Program-made: the position numbers and the translations under genes
In this document: one piece after another, positions 1 to 9,300 of the stretch
How positions within the stretch are numbered: the first letter of the stretch is position 1
How the letters are laid out: each line of letters starts with the position of its first letter
From: Anaeromyxobacter terrae
Lineage (GTDB): Bacteria > Myxococcota > Myxococcia > Myxococcales > Anaeromyxobacteraceae
Direction: 5' to 3'
Assembly: GCF_022690685.1 (NCBI RefSeq)
Contig: NZ_JALCYY010000006.1
Location: forward strand, 61,135-125,134
DNA: 64,000 nucleotides
Notes under the pieces: generated by a model
Told to the model about the DNA's origin: nothing
Database searches by the model: none
Seen by the model: only the letters and a program-made list of their open reading frames with translations

Positions 1-100
1 CCCCCCGCGGCGGGGGGCCCCCGGCCCCCCGGGGGGGGGCGGGGGGGGGTGGGGGGGGCCGCCCCGGCGGGCTCGCTTCGCTCGCCTGTTCGCTAATCAT
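1..100. other. Low-complexity G/C run at window start; etfA not recognisable
   Basis: Roughly the first 60 bases consist almost only of runs of C and G, unlike any coding or intergenic stretch elsewhere in the window. The pattern suggests a degraded contig end rather than biology. On the minus strand an ATG at 98-100 opens a short frame just downstream of etfB, at the place where etfA normally follows, but the few readable residues do not resemble the EtfA N-terminus. Either etfA is absent or the sequence here is unreliable. Confidence 0.55.
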
Positions 101-109
101 GATGGCCGT

Positions 110-913
110 TCAGACCGCCTTCGCCTCGTCGCGCAGCTTCCGGACGAGCTCGTCCACGTCCGCGACCTTCACGCCGCCCTTGCGCGCGGGCGGCGCCACG
201 AGCTTCCTCACGATCACCTTCGGCGTGAGGTCCACCCCGAGCGACGCGGCCGGGATCTCCCGGACCTCCTTCTTCTTCGCCTTCATGATCCCGGGGAGCG
301 ACGCGAACCGCGGCTTGTTGAGCCTGAGGTCGGTCGTGACGACCGTCGGGAGCCGGACCTCGAGCGTCTCGACGCCCCCGTCGACCTCGCGCACGACGGT
401 GACGCGCGTGCCGTCGGCGGACACGGCGAGCCCCGGCAGCCGCTTCTGCTCCGCCTCGCTCTCGAGGCTCTCGCTCTTCGAGGCGAACGTCGCCTGCCCG
501 ACCCCGAGCCGCTCCGCGAGGTACTGGCCGGCCTGGTTCTGGTCGTCGTCGATCGACTGCTTCCCGAGGATCACGAGGTCGGGCTTCTCCTGCTCGAACA
601 CCCTCGCGAGGATGGCGGAGACGACGGCCGGGTCGAGGGGGCCCTCGTGCCGGACGAGGACGCCGCGGTCGGCCCCCATCGCGAGCGCGGCGCGGATCTC
701 GGTCACCGACCGCTCCCCGCCGATGGAGACGACGACCACCTCGCCCCCGTGCCGCTCCCTGAGCCGCAGCGCCTCCTCGACGGCGATCTCGTCGAAGGGG
801 TTCATCTTGTAGTTCACGCCGTCCGTCACGATCCCCGTGCCGTCCGGCTTGACCTGGATCCTCGACTCCGGGTCCTCGACCCGCTTCGCGGTGACCAGCA
901 GCTTCAGCGGCAT
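110..913 (-). CDS. etfB: Electron transfer flavoprotein beta subunit
   Basis: This 267-residue protein is the AMP/FAD-supporting small subunit of ETF, which takes electrons from acyl-CoA dehydrogenases and passes them to ETF:quinone oxidoreductase. The N-terminus (MPLKLLVTAKRVEDPES), the MNPFDEIAVEEALRL segment near residues 38-52 and the DDDQNQAGQYLAERLG segment near 130 are classic EtfB features, and the length is normal. The ATG at 911-913 was chosen over longer upstream frames because it is preceded by GGAGG and starts the conserved domain. Its partner etfA should follow at lower coordinates but is lost in the low-complexity window edge. The upstream region shares a 70-bp block with the acyl-CoA synthetase promoter, so it probably serves the acyl-CoA dehydrogenase encoded nearby. 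Confidence 0.92.
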   Translation of the reverse strand: MPLKLLVTAKRVEDPESRIQVKPDGTGIVTDGVNYKMNPFDEIAVEEALRLRERHGGEVVVVSIGGERSVTEIRAALAMGADRGVLVRHEGPLDPAVVSAILARVFEQEKPDLVILGKQSIDDDQNQAGQYLAERLGVGQATFASKSESLESEAEQKRLPGLAVSADGTRVTVVREVDGGVETLEVRLPTVVTTDLRLNKPRFASLPGIMKAKKKEVREIPAASLGVDLTPKVIVRKLVAPPARKGGVKVADVDELVRKLRDEAKAV

Positions 914-943
914 GCCATCCTCCCTCGCGAGCGACCGACCACC

Positions 944-1013
944 GCGACTGTACGCACCGGCGCGGCGCGGGCGCGATGCCTGGCGAGGGCCCGGTGGCTG
1001 GCGCTTTTTGCCA
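944..1013 (-). promoter_or_regulatory. Promoter/operator block upstream of etfB, copy 1
   Basis: The block begins with GCGACTGTACGC (944-955), about 30 bp from the etfB ATG; on the minus strand it contains TACAGT, a plausible -10. It ends with GGCTGGCGCTTTTTGCCA (996-1013), an imperfect TGGC-N7-GCCA palindrome. The same two elements occur with exactly the same 52-bp offset at 9067-9136 in front of the acyl-CoA synthetase gene, and many bases between them also match. It also lies 55 bp upstream of the divergent AraC-type gene, a natural candidate for the binding protein. The operator role is inference; the duplication is directly visible. Confidence 0.6.
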
Positions 1014-1067
1014 GTCGGCGTGGGGGCGCTGTACCATCGAGGGCCACCCCGAAGCGGCCCGAGAGCG

Positions 1068-2126
1068 ATGCAAAAGCACACCGTCTCGATGCATTTCGTC
1101 GGCGCCGCCGTCGCCGGACTCTCCGGCGACGCGCGCGCGCGGGTGCTGGCGTCCGCCGGCATCCCCGCGGACCTCCTCGCCACGGCCCACGCGCGGGTGC
1201 CGGCGGAGTCCTTCTCTGCCCTGTGGCTCGCCGTGAACCGCGAGCTCGACGACGAGTTCTTCGGGCTCGACCGCCGGCGGATGAAGTGCGGCAGCTTCGC
1301 CCTGCTGTGCCACGCCGTCCTGCACGCCGGGACGCTCGACCGGGCGCTGCGGCGGATGCTGAGGGGGTTCGGGGTGTTCCTGGACGACGTCCGCGCGGAG
1401 CTGCGCGTGGAGGGGCGGGACGCGGTCGTCGCCGTGACGAACGGCATCGAGGCCGCGCACGCCCGGCGCTTCGCGGACGAGACGTTCCTCATCATGGTCC
1501 ACGGGCTGATGTGCTGGCTGGCGGGCCGGCGGATCCCGCTCACGATGGCGGAGTTCGCGCACCCGCGGCCCCCCTACGCGCAGGAGTACACGGTCATGTA
1601 CTCGCAGGCGCTGCGGTTCGACGCGGAGCGCACGGGGATCCGCTTCGACGCGCAGCTCCTCGCGCTGCCCATCCGGCAGAACGCGACCAGCCTGAAGACG
1701 TTCCTGCGCACGGCGCCGCAGTCCGTGTTCCTCAAGTACACGAACGAGGACAGCTGGACGGCGCGGCTTCGTCGGCGGCTGCGCAGGAGCATCGGCCAGA
1801 TCGAGTGGCCGCGGCTCGAGGACGTCGCGCGCGAGTTCCACGTCGCACCGACGACGCTCCGCCGGCGGCTCGACGCGGAGGGGACGAGCTACCAGGGGAT
1901 CAAGGACGAGCTGCGGCGCGACGCGGCCGTCCATCACCTGTGCGGCTCCCGCCTGAGCGTCGCCGAGATCGCCGCCACGCTCGGCTTCCAGGAGACGAGC
2001 GCGTTCCACCGCGCGTTCAAGCGCTGGAGCGGCGTGCAGCCCGGTGAGTACCGCAGGCGGCAGGCGGAGCTCGCGCCGCGCCGGCCGGACGACGCCGCGC
2101 CCCTGTCCGCCTCGGCGCGCGGCTGA
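1068..2126 (+). CDS. AraC-family transcriptional regulator (Arabinose_bd-type N-terminus)
   Basis: This 352-residue regulator has an N-terminal ligand-sensing region (about residues 15-210) of the OruR/ArgR-like 'Arabinose_bd' kind and a C-terminal double helix-turn-helix (about 255-345). The latter shows the family pattern of RLSVAEIAATLGF, then the second helix with SAFHRAFKRWSG and a PGEYRRR end. The ATG at 1068 begins the folded domain; an open frame extends upstream but reads as non-protein sequence overlapping the promoter block. It is divergent from etfB and convergent with the acyl-CoA dehydrogenase. Family members commonly control fatty-acid, amino-acid or branched-chain catabolism, so regulation of the adjacent acyl-CoA genes is a reasonable inference, not shown. 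Confidence 0.86.
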   Translation: MQKHTVSMHFVGAAVAGLSGDARARVLASAGIPADLLATAHARVPAESFSALWLAVNRELDDEFFGLDRRRMKCGSFALLCHAVLHAGTLDRALRRMLRGFGVFLDDVRAELRVEGRDAVVAVTNGIEAAHARRFADETFLIMVHGLMCWLAGRRIPLTMAEFAHPRPPYAQEYTVMYSQALRFDAERTGIRFDAQLLALPIRQNATSLKTFLRTAPQSVFLKYTNEDSWTARLRRRLRRSIGQIEWPRLEDVAREFHVAPTTLRRRLDAEGTSYQGIKDELRRDAAVHHLCGSRLSVAEIAATLGFQETSAFHRAFKRWSGVQPGEYRRRQAELAPRRPDDAAPLSASARG

Positions 2127-2149
2127 TCCGCCCGGCACCCCGCCGCGCG
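2116..2149. terminator. Possible bidirectional terminator hairpin
   Basis: CGCGCGGC (2116-2123) can pair with GCCGCGCG (2142-2149), an 8-bp stem with an 18-nt loop. It sits between the convergent AraC-type gene and acyl-CoA dehydrogenase gene. There is no T-tract, so only the position and pairing support it. Confidence 0.35.
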
Positions 2150-2153
2150 GCCG

Positions 2154-3950
2154 TCAGAACTGGTCGTCCTCGAGGGCGAGCAGCGCGTCGGCGTCGGAGA
2201 CGACGGTCCGCGCGAGCCCGGCCGCGCGCACGAGCACGTGATCGGCGTAGAAGCGCGCGGTCGACACCTTGGCGCGGAGGAAGCCGGCCTCGCCCCGCCC
2301 CGCCCCGAGGTGCCGGTGCGCGGCGAGCGCGGCGCGGGCCATCTGCCACCCGCCGGCGACGGTGCCGAAGAGCTCGAGGAACGGCACGGCGCCGACCGCG
2401 GCGCGGCGCACGTCCGGGCCGAAGGTGGCGACGACGAACTGCACCGCCTGCTCGAGGGCCGTGACGCCGTCCCTGAGCCGCGCCGCGATGGCGGAGAGCG
2501 CCTCGCTCCTCTCCTGATCGAGCTGCGCCACCACCTCGCGCATCTCGTCCATCACCCGGCGGATCGTCTCTCCCCCGTCTCGGGCCACCTTCCGGCCGAT
2601 GAGATCGATGGCCTGGATGCCGTTGGTGCCCTCGTAGATCGAGGTGATCCGGGCGTCGCGGAAGAACTGCGCCGCGCCGGTCTCCTCGATGAAGCCCATG
2701 CCGCCGTGGACCTGGATCCCGAGCGACGCGATGTCGATCGCGTGATCGGTGCTCCACGCCTTCACGATCGGGATCATGAGCTCGACGAACGCCTGGCTGC
2801 GCGCGCGCTGCTCCGCCTCGGGGTGGCAGCGCGCCGTATCCATCGCCGCCGCGGTGACGCACGCGATGGCGCGCATCGCCTCGGTCCGCGACTTCATGAG
2901 CAGGAGCATCCGGCGGACGTCCGGGTGGCGGAGGATCGCCACCTTCTCCTTGCTCCGCGTGCCGAGCTCCGTCCCCTGGAGCCGCTCGCGCGCGTAGGCG
3001 AGCGCGACCTGGTAGGCGCGCTCCGCGAGGCCGACCCCCTCGAGGCCGACCGAGAACCGGGCCGCGTTCATGGTGATGAACATGTACTCGAGGCCGCGGT
3101 TCTCCTCGCCGACGAGCCACCCGACCGCGCCCCCCTGGTCGCCGAAGGCGAGGACTGCCGTCGGGCTCGCGTGAATGCCGAGCTTGTGCTCGAGCGACAC
3201 GCAGCGGACGTCGTTCCGCGCGCCGAGGCCGCCGTCGTCGTTCACGAGGAACTTCGGCACGACGAACAGCGAGATCCCCTTGACGCCCTCGGGGGCGTCG
3301 GGCGTCCGGGCGAGGACGAGGTGGATGATGTTCTCGGTGAGGTCGTGCTCGCCGTAGGTGATGAAGATCTTCTGCCCCTCGAGGCGGTAGCTGCCGTCCG
3401 GCTGCCGCACCGCGCGCGTGCGCACCGCCGAGAGATCCGAGCCCGCCTGCGGCTCGGTGAGCACCATCGTACCGGCCCACTCGCCCGAGGTGAGCTTCGG
3501 CAGGTATCTACGCTTCAGCTCCTCCGAGCCCTTCAGCTCGAGCGCCTCGATGGCGCCCCGGGTGAGCATGGGGCAGAGCGCGAACGAGACGTTCGCCGCG
3601 TTCCACATCTCCTCGACGAGCGCCGACACGAGCCGCGGGACCCCCTGGCCGCCGTACTCGGGGCTGCACGAGAGGGCGTTCCAGCCCCCGTCCACGAACT
3701 TGCCGTACGCGTCGCGCCAGCCGGTCGCGGTGACGACCTCGCCGCCCTCGACGCGCGCACCTTCGCGGTCGCCCACGGCGTTGAGGGGCGAGAGGACTCC
3801 GGCGGCGAACTTCCCGGCCTCCGTGAGGATCGCCTCCGCCAGCTCGAGGTTCACGTCGCCGCAGCCCGGGAGGCGGGCCACCTCCTCGAGCGGGGCGAGC
3901 TCGCGCAGGACGAACTGCATGTCGCGGAGGGGTGCGCTGTATTCCTTCAT
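2154..3950 (-). CDS. Acyl-CoA dehydrogenase (long AcdA/DmdC-like type)
   Basis: This 598-residue FAD-dependent acyl-CoA dehydrogenase catalyses alpha,beta-desaturation of an acyl-CoA and hands electrons to ETF. It belongs to the longer subgroup with an extra N-terminal helix and a C-terminal extension (3-methylmercaptopropionyl-CoA dehydrogenase-like). Visible landmarks are MVLTEPQAGSDLSAVRTRA near residue 160, GMGFIEETGAAQFFRDARI near 425, and IYEGTNGIQAIDLIGRK near 445, the last being the flavin/active-site signature. The ATG at 3948-3950 starts the conserved MKEYSAPLRDMQF N-terminus. It follows IcmF on the same strand with an 87-bp gap and is probably the last gene of the synthetase-mutase-dehydrogenase operon. 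Substrate is not determinable; a short or branched acyl-CoA fits the context. Confidence 0.92.
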   Translation of the reverse strand: MKEYSAPLRDMQFVLRELAPLEEVARLPGCGDVNLELAEAILTEAGKFAAGVLSPLNAVGDREGARVEGGEVVTATGWRDAYGKFVDGGWNALSCSPEYGGQGVPRLVSALVEEMWNAANVSFALCPMLTRGAIEALELKGSEELKRRYLPKLTSGEWAGTMVLTEPQAGSDLSAVRTRAVRQPDGSYRLEGQKIFITYGEHDLTENIIHLVLARTPDAPEGVKGISLFVVPKFLVNDDGGLGARNDVRCVSLEHKLGIHASPTAVLAFGDQGGAVGWLVGEENRGLEYMFITMNAARFSVGLEGVGLAERAYQVALAYARERLQGTELGTRSKEKVAILRHPDVRRMLLLMKSRTEAMRAIACVTAAAMDTARCHPEAEQRARSQAFVELMIPIVKAWSTDHAIDIASLGIQVHGGMGFIEETGAAQFFRDARITSIYEGTNGIQAIDLIGRKVARDGGETIRRVMDEMREVVAQLDQERSEALSAIAARLRDGVTALEQAVQFVVATFGPDVRRAAVGAVPFLELFGTVAGGWQMARAALAAHRHLGAGRGEAGFLRAKVSTARFYADHVLVRAAGLARTVVSDADALLALEDDQF

Positions 3951-4037
3951 GAGGTACCTCGAGCAGCCGGTAGAGCGAGCGTTCGATGGGGAAACGGTCG
4001 GTCAGCCTTCAATCGCCATAACAGGAGCCGTGCTTCG

Positions 4038-7000
4038 TCACATGTTGCGCCGGTACTGTCCGCCCACCTCGAAGAGCGCGGTCGTGATCTGGCCGAGCGA
4101 GCACACCCGGACCGCGTCCATGAGCACCTCGAAGACGTTGCGGCCCTCGAGGACGGCCTGCCTCAGCCGGCGCAGCGCGAGCGGCGCCTCGTCCGCGTGG
4201 CGCGCGTGGAAGTCTCGCAGCCGGTCGAGCTGGGAGCGCTTCTCCTCCTCCGTCGAGCGCGCCAGCTCGATGTGGTCGGGGACCGGGTCGCCGTGCGGGT
4301 TGCGGAAGGTGTTCACGCCGACGATCGGGTACTCGCCGGTGTGCTTGAGCATCTCGTAGTGCATGCTCTCTTCCTGGATCCGGCTGCGCTGGTAGCCGGT
4401 CTCCATCGCGCCGAGCACGCCGCCGCGATCCGCGAGCCGCTCGAACTCGGCGAGCACCGCCTCCTCGACGAGCTCCGTCAGCTCGTCGATCACGAACGCG
4501 CCCTGGTTCGGGTTCTCGTTCTTCGCGAGTCCCCACTCACGGTTGATGATGAGCTGGATCGCCATCGCGCGGCGGACGCTCTCCTCCGTGGGCGTGGTGA
4601 TCGCCTCGTCGTAGGCGTTCGTGTGGAGGGAGTTGCAGTTGTCGTAGATCGCGACGAGGGCCTGGAGCGTCGTGCGGATGTCGTTGAACGCGATCTCCTG
4701 CGCGTGCAGCGACCGGCCCGAGGTCTGGATGTGGTACTTCAGCTTCTGGCTGCGCTCGTTCGCGCCGTACCGATCGCGCATCGCCACCGCCCAGATGCGG
4801 CGCGCCACGCGGCCGAGCACCGTGTACTCCGGGTCCATGCCGTTGCTGAAGAAGAAGCTCAGGTTCGGCGCGAACTCGTCGATGCGCATGCCGCGCGCGA
4901 GGTAGGCCTCGACGAACGTGAACCCGTTCGCGAGCGTGAACGCGAGCTGGCTGATCGGGTTCGCCCCCGCCTCGGCGATGTGGTACCCGCTGATGCTGAC
5001 CGAGTAGAAGTTGCGCACCTGGTGGCGGACGAAGTACTCGGCGATGTCGCCCATCACCTTCAGGCTGAACTCCGTCGAGAAGATGCAGGTGTTCTGGCCC
5101 TGATCCTCCTTGAGGATGTCGGCCTGCACCGTCCCGCGCACGCTCGAGAGCGCGCAGGCGCGGAGCTCCGCCGCCTCGGCCTCGGTCGGCTCCCGCCCGC
5201 GCTCGACCACGAACTTCTCGACCTGCTGGTCGACGGCGGTGTTCATGAACATCGCCAGGATCGCGGGCGCCGGGCCGTTGATCGTCATCGAGACCGACGT
5301 CGCGGGGTCGCAGAGGTCGAACCCCGAGTACAGCACCTTCATGTCGTCGAGCGTCGCGATCGAGACGCCGGAGTTCCCGATCTTGCCGTAGATGTCGGGG
5401 CGCGCGTCCGGGTCGCAGCCGTACAAGGTCACCGAGTCGAAGGCCGTGGAGAGCCGCTTCGCCGGCATGCCCTCGGAGACGAGCTTGAAGCGCCGGTTGG
5501 TCCGGAACGCGTCGCCCTCCCCCGCGAACATGCGGGTCGGGTCCTCGTTCTCGCGCTTGAACGGGAAGGTGCCCGCCGTGTACGGGAACGCGCCGGGCAC
5601 GTTCTCCAGCATGAGCCACGCGAGCCGCTCGCCGTCGTCCTCGAACCGGGGCAGGACCACCTTCCGGATCCTGGTGCCGGAGAGGGAGGTGTGCACGAGC
5701 CGCGTCCGCACCTCGCGGTCGCGGATCTTCATGACGTATTCGTCGCCCGCGTAGGCGTCCACGAGCTCGGGCCAGCTCGCGAGCAGCGCCTTCGCGGCGG
5801 GCTCGAGGCGGGCCTCGCGCGCCTGCGCGAGCGGCTCGAGCGCCTCGGCGGGCGCCGGCCGCGCCGGGTCGGCCGCGAGCACCATGCGCTGCGCCGCGCG
5901 GAGCTGCTGCACCTCCCGCGCGAGCGCCGCCTGCTCGCGGGCGCGGCGCTTGTGGCCGCGGACGCCGTCCGCGATCTCGGCGAGGTAGCGCACGCGCCCG
6001 GCCGGCACGAGCGGGGTCTGGTGGGTGCTGTGGCGCGTCGTGACCGCCGGGAGCCGGCCCTCGCGGACCGGGAGGCCCAGCTCGCGCAGGCGCGGGCGCA
6101 GCGCGTGGTACAGCGCGGTGACGCCGTCGTCGTTGAAGCGGCTCGCGATGGTCCCGAACACCGGCATCGCGTCGAGCGGCCGGTCGAACGCTCCGCGGTT
6201 CCGCTGCACCTGCTTCGAGACGTCGCGCAGCGCGTCGGCCGCGCCCCGGCGGTCGAACTTGTTGATGGCGACGAGCTCGGCGAAGTCGAGCATGTCGATC
6301 TTCTCGAGCTGGCTCGCCGCGCCGAACTCCGGGGTCATGACGTACAGCGGCACGTCGACGAGCGGCGCGATCGCGGCGTCGCCCTGGCCGATGCCGGGGG
6401 TCTCGACGATGACGAGATCGAACCCGGCGACCTTCGCGGCGGCGACGACGTCCGGCAGCGCCCGGCTCACCTCGGCGCCGGTGTCCCGCGTGGCGAGGCT
6501 CCGGAAGTAGACGCGCGGGCCTCGCGCCCACGGGCCGATGGCGTTCATGCGGATGCGATCGCCGAGGAGCGCGCCGCCGCTCTTCCGCCGCGACGGGTCG
6601 ATGCTGATGACGGCGATCCGGAGCGCGTCGTCCTGGTCGAGGCGCAGCCGCCGGATGAGCTCGTCGGTGAGGCTCGACTTGCCGGCGCCGCCCGTGCCGG
6701 TGACGCCGACGGTCGGGACGCGCCGGCTGCGCGACTGCGCGTGGAGCGCCATGACGAGCTTCGGGTCCGCGTCGCCGTTCTCGAGGGCCGTGATGAGCCG
6801 CGCGAGGGCTCGCCACGCGGCGTCGCCGTGGCCCGTGATCGCCTCGAGCGTCCGCGGGGCGAGCGGCGACGGAGCGACGTCGCACTGCTTCACGATCTCG
6901 CCGATCATCCCGGCCAGCCCCATGCGCTGGCCGTCCTCGGGGCTGTAGATCCGCCCGACGCCGTAGGCGTGCAGCTCCCGGATCTCCGCGGGCACGATGA

Positions 7001-7331
7001 CGCCACCGCCGCCCCCGAACACCTGGATGTCCTCGCCGCCGCGCTGCCGGAGCGAGTCGACCACGTACTTGAAGAACTCGAGGTGGCCGCCCTGGTACGA
7101 GCTGATGGCGATCCCCTGCGCGTCCTCGTGCAGGGCCGCCGTGACGATCTCGTCGACCGAGCGGTTGTGGCCGAGGTGGATGACCTCGGCTCCCTCGTCC
7201 ATGAGGATCCGCCGCACGATGTTGATCGCGGCGTCGTGGCCGTCGAACAGCGCGGCGGCGCTGACGATCCGGACCTTGTGCCTCGGCCGCTCCTCGGCGA
7301 CGGGCGCGACCTCGCCGGACGCGATGCTCAC
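4038..7331 (-). CDS. icmF: Fused isobutyryl-CoA mutase with G-protein chaperone
   Basis: This 1097-residue IcmF interconverts isobutyryl-CoA and n-butyryl-CoA using adenosylcobalamin. Domain order is as in the family: a B12-binding domain first (DGHD with base-off His at residue 32), then a MeaI-type GTPase (P-loop GTGGAGKSS 212-220, NKFD 357-360), a linker, then the mutase barrel. Two substrate-specificity positions can be read: RMFAGEG gives Phe602 where methylmalonyl-CoA mutases have Tyr, and DQGQNT gives Gln746 where they have Arg. The Phe/Gln pair is the isobutyryl-CoA mutase signature and argues against methylmalonyl-CoA mutase. The start is GTG at 7329-7331, overlapping the stop of the synthetase gene (GTGA), so translation is probably coupled. 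Related IcmFs also act on isovaleryl/pivalyl-CoA, so the true substrate may differ. Confidence 0.96.
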   Translation of the reverse strand: MSIASGEVAPVAEERPRHKVRIVSAAALFDGHDAAINIVRRILMDEGAEVIHLGHNRSVDEIVTAALHEDAQGIAISSYQGGHLEFFKYVVDSLRQRGGEDIQVFGGGGGVIVPAEIRELHAYGVGRIYSPEDGQRMGLAGMIGEIVKQCDVAPSPLAPRTLEAITGHGDAAWRALARLITALENGDADPKLVMALHAQSRSRRVPTVGVTGTGGAGKSSLTDELIRRLRLDQDDALRIAVISIDPSRRKSGGALLGDRIRMNAIGPWARGPRVYFRSLATRDTGAEVSRALPDVVAAAKVAGFDLVIVETPGIGQGDAAIAPLVDVPLYVMTPEFGAASQLEKIDMLDFAELVAINKFDRRGAADALRDVSKQVQRNRGAFDRPLDAMPVFGTIASRFNDDGVTALYHALRPRLRELGLPVREGRLPAVTTRHSTHQTPLVPAGRVRYLAEIADGVRGHKRRAREQAALAREVQQLRAAQRMVLAADPARPAPAEALEPLAQAREARLEPAAKALLASWPELVDAYAGDEYVMKIRDREVRTRLVHTSLSGTRIRKVVLPRFEDDGERLAWLMLENVPGAFPYTAGTFPFKRENEDPTRMFAGEGDAFRTNRRFKLVSEGMPAKRLSTAFDSVTLYGCDPDARPDIYGKIGNSGVSIATLDDMKVLYSGFDLCDPATSVSMTINGPAPAILAMFMNTAVDQQVEKFVVERGREPTEAEAAELRACALSSVRGTVQADILKEDQGQNTCIFSTEFSLKVMGDIAEYFVRHQVRNFYSVSISGYHIAEAGANPISQLAFTLANGFTFVEAYLARGMRIDEFAPNLSFFFSNGMDPEYTVLGRVARRIWAVAMRDRYGANERSQKLKYHIQTSGRSLHAQEIAFNDIRTTLQALVAIYDNCNSLHTNAYDEAITTPTEESVRRAMAIQLIINREWGLAKNENPNQGAFVIDELTELVEEAVLAEFERLADRGGVLGAMETGYQRSRIQEESMHYEMLKHTGEYPIVGVNTFRNPHGDPVPDHIELARSTEEEKRSQLDRLRDFHARHADEAPLALRRLRQAVLEGRNVFEVLMDAVRVCSLGQITTALFEVGGQYRRNM

Positions 7332-9031
7332 GGGTTCGCCTTCAGCTCGGGGAAGTCTTCCTCGAAGAACTCCCGCTCGCCGCGCGCCGCGGGAGACTCG
7401 TGGCGCTGCTTCTCGAGCCGGCTCAGCTCGGTGCGGCGGATCTTCCCGGAGATGGTCTTCGGGAGCTCCGCGATCTCGATCCGGCGGACGCGCTTGTAGG
7501 GGGCGAGCACGGCCCGGATGTGCTGGAAGATCGAGAGCGCCAGCTCCCGGCTGGGCTCGTAGCCGTCGCGCAGCACGACGAACGCCTTCGGGACGCTGAG
7601 GCGGCGCGGATCGGGGCTCGGGACGACCGCCGCCTCCGCGATGGCGTCGTGCTCGATCAGCGCGCTCTCGAGCTCGAACGGGCTGATGCGGTAGTCGGAC
7701 GACTTGAACACGTCGTCCATCCGGCCGACGTACGTGTAGTAGCCCTCGTCGTCCACGGAGGCGACGTCGCCGCAGTGGTAGTGGCCGTTGCGCAGCAGGT
7801 GTGCCGTCTTGGCGGGGTCGTCACTGTAGCCGCTCATGAGCCCGACGGGGCGCTCCTCGAGCGAGAGGCAGATCTCGCCCTCGCGCGCGGGCTGCTCCGC
7901 GTCGCCGAGCAGCGCGACCCGGTAGCCCGGCAACGGCCGCCCCATCGACCCGGGCTTCACCTTCTGCCCGGGCGAGTTGCCGATCTGGCAGGTGGTCTCG
8001 GTCTGGCCGTAGCCGTCGCGGATGACGATGCCCCACGCCTTCTTGACCTGCTCGATAACCTCGGGGTTGAGCGGCTCGCCCGCGCCGACGAGCTCGCGGA
8101 GCTTCACCGGGTACCTCTCGAGGTCCTCCTGGATCAGCATCCGCCACACGGTCGGCGGGGCGCACAGGGAGGTGACGCCGCAGCGCCCGACGACGTCGAG
8201 CATCGCCTTCGCGTTGAAGCGCGCGTAGTTGTAGATGAACACCGTCGCGCCTGCGTTCCACGGCGCGAAGAGGTTGCTCCAGGCGTGCTTCGCCCACCCC
8301 GGCGAGCTGACGTTGTAGTGCACGTCGCCCGGCATCAGGCCGATCCAGTACATGGTCGAGAGGTGACCGACTGGATAGCTCGTGTGCGTGTGGAGCACGA
8401 GCTTCGGCTTCGCCGTCGTGCCGGAGGTGAAGTAGAGGAGCAGCGGATCGCCGGCGGCCGTGGGCCCGTCCGGCGTGAACTCCGCCGCCACGGCGCGGGC
8501 GCTGTCGTAGGTCGTCCAGCCCGAGCGCTCGCGCCCGACGACGATGCGCGTGTAGTCGCCGGGGAGCGCGTCGAACTTGCCGGCGTCCGCCTCTCCGACG
8601 ATCACGTGCCGCACCTTGCCGCGCTCGAACCGGTCCTTCAGGTCGTCGGTGGTGAGGAGGGTCGTGGCCGGGATGATCACCGCGCCGAGCTTCATGCAGG
8701 CGAGCATGACCTCCCAGAGCGGGACCACGTTCCCGAGCATCATGAGGACCGCGTCACCCCGGCGGACGCCCTTCGCGCGGAGGAAGTTCGCGACCTGGGC
8801 CGAGCGCAGGGAGAGCTCGGCGAAGGAGAGCTTCACCTCGTGGCCGCCCTCGTCGACGATCCAGAGCGCGGGGCGGTCGTTCCCTCTCGCCATCTCGTCG
8901 AAGTAGTCGAGGGCCCAGTTGAACCGCTCGAGCCTCGGCCACCGGAAGTTCCGGTAGGCCTGCTCGTAGTCGGTCCGGTGGGCGAGGAGGAAGTCTCGCG
9001 CTTCGAGGAAGGGCCGTGACGGGCTCATCAT
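7328..9031 (-). CDS. AMP-forming acyl-CoA synthetase
   Basis: This 567-residue member of the ANL superfamily activates a carboxylic acid to its CoA thioester via an acyl-adenylate. The adenylation motif [11 protein letters not shown] lies at about 200-210, followed by DGYGQTET, a [15 protein letters not shown]...GRMDD hinge segment and, near the C-terminus, KTISGKIRR with the catalytic lysine. Overall it resembles the medium/short-chain acyl-CoA synthetase branch. Two adjacent ATGs (9029-9031, 9026-9028) are preceded by GAGGT at a suitable distance; the upstream frame is basic, proline-rich and non-homologous-looking. It is the first gene of an operon with icmF (4-bp overlap) and the dehydrogenase, so a short branched acid such as isobutyrate, isovalerate or pivalate is the likely substrate (inference). 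Confidence 0.92.
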   Translation of the reverse strand: MMSPSRPFLEARDFLLAHRTDYEQAYRNFRWPRLERFNWALDYFDEMARGNDRPALWIVDEGGHEVKLSFAELSLRSAQVANFLRAKGVRRGDAVLMMLGNVVPLWEVMLACMKLGAVIIPATTLLTTDDLKDRFERGKVRHVIVGEADAGKFDALPGDYTRIVVGRERSGWTTYDSARAVAAEFTPDGPTAAGDPLLLYFTSGTTAKPKLVLHTHTSYPVGHLSTMYWIGLMPGDVHYNVSSPGWAKHAWSNLFAPWNAGATVFIYNYARFNAKAMLDVVGRCGVTSLCAPPTVWRMLIQEDLERYPVKLRELVGAGEPLNPEVIEQVKKAWGIVIRDGYGQTETTCQIGNSPGQKVKPGSMGRPLPGYRVALLGDAEQPAREGEICLSLEERPVGLMSGYSDDPAKTAHLLRNGHYHCGDVASVDDEGYYTYVGRMDDVFKSSDYRISPFELESALIEHDAIAEAAVVPSPDPRRLSVPKAFVVLRDGYEPSRELALSIFQHIRAVLAPYKRVRRIEIAELPKTISGKIRRTELSRLEKQRHESPAARGEREFFEEDFPELKANP

Positions 9032-9066
9032 GGACGCACCTCGGTCGGTCGGGTGTGGACGCGTCT

Positions 9067-9136
9067 GCGACTGTACGCGGCGGCGACGCCGGGCGGCGAT
9101 GCCCGAGCCGGCCGGGGCGGCTGGCTGTTTTTGCCA
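9067..9136 (-). promoter_or_regulatory. Promoter/operator block upstream of the acyl-CoA synthetase, copy 2
   Basis: GCGACTGTACGC (9067-9078) and GGCTGGCTGTTTTTGCCA (9119-9136) repeat the two elements found before etfB at the identical spacing. Between them about two thirds of positions also match without gaps, including GCGATGCC. The block starts 36 bp upstream of the synthetase ATG. Just beyond it lies a further palindrome, CCACGTGG. A shared activator or repressor site for the two acyl-CoA transcription units is the simplest reading. Confidence 0.6.
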
Positions 9137-9300
9137 CACCCCACGTGGTGCCGCTCCCCTGTCGGCGGGGCATGACGAAAGCGCAGCCCGCCGCCGTCCG
9201 CTCGTACGTCCATGGGCCGGGCCACCGGGCCCCCGGGCCCCCGGGCCTCATGGCGACCTGCGATGCGGCTCGCCGGTAGTGGCCACATGATCCGCACGGA

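Noticed and set aside
996-1013. TGGC...TTGC as a sigma-54 promoter
   Set aside because: The GG and GC doublets are 8 bp apart instead of the required 10, so the spacing is wrong; a palindromic operator fits better.
93-2138. Very long minus-strand frame across etfB and the AraC-type gene
   Set aside because: Arg/Pro/Gly-rich with no domain; it is the antisense shadow of real genes in GC-rich DNA. The same applies to the 1753-codon plus-strand frame over 2238-7499 and similar frames elsewhere.
4038-7331. Methylmalonyl-CoA mutase
   Set aside because: The N-terminal B12 domain, fused GTPase and Phe602/Gln746 pair identify IcmF instead.
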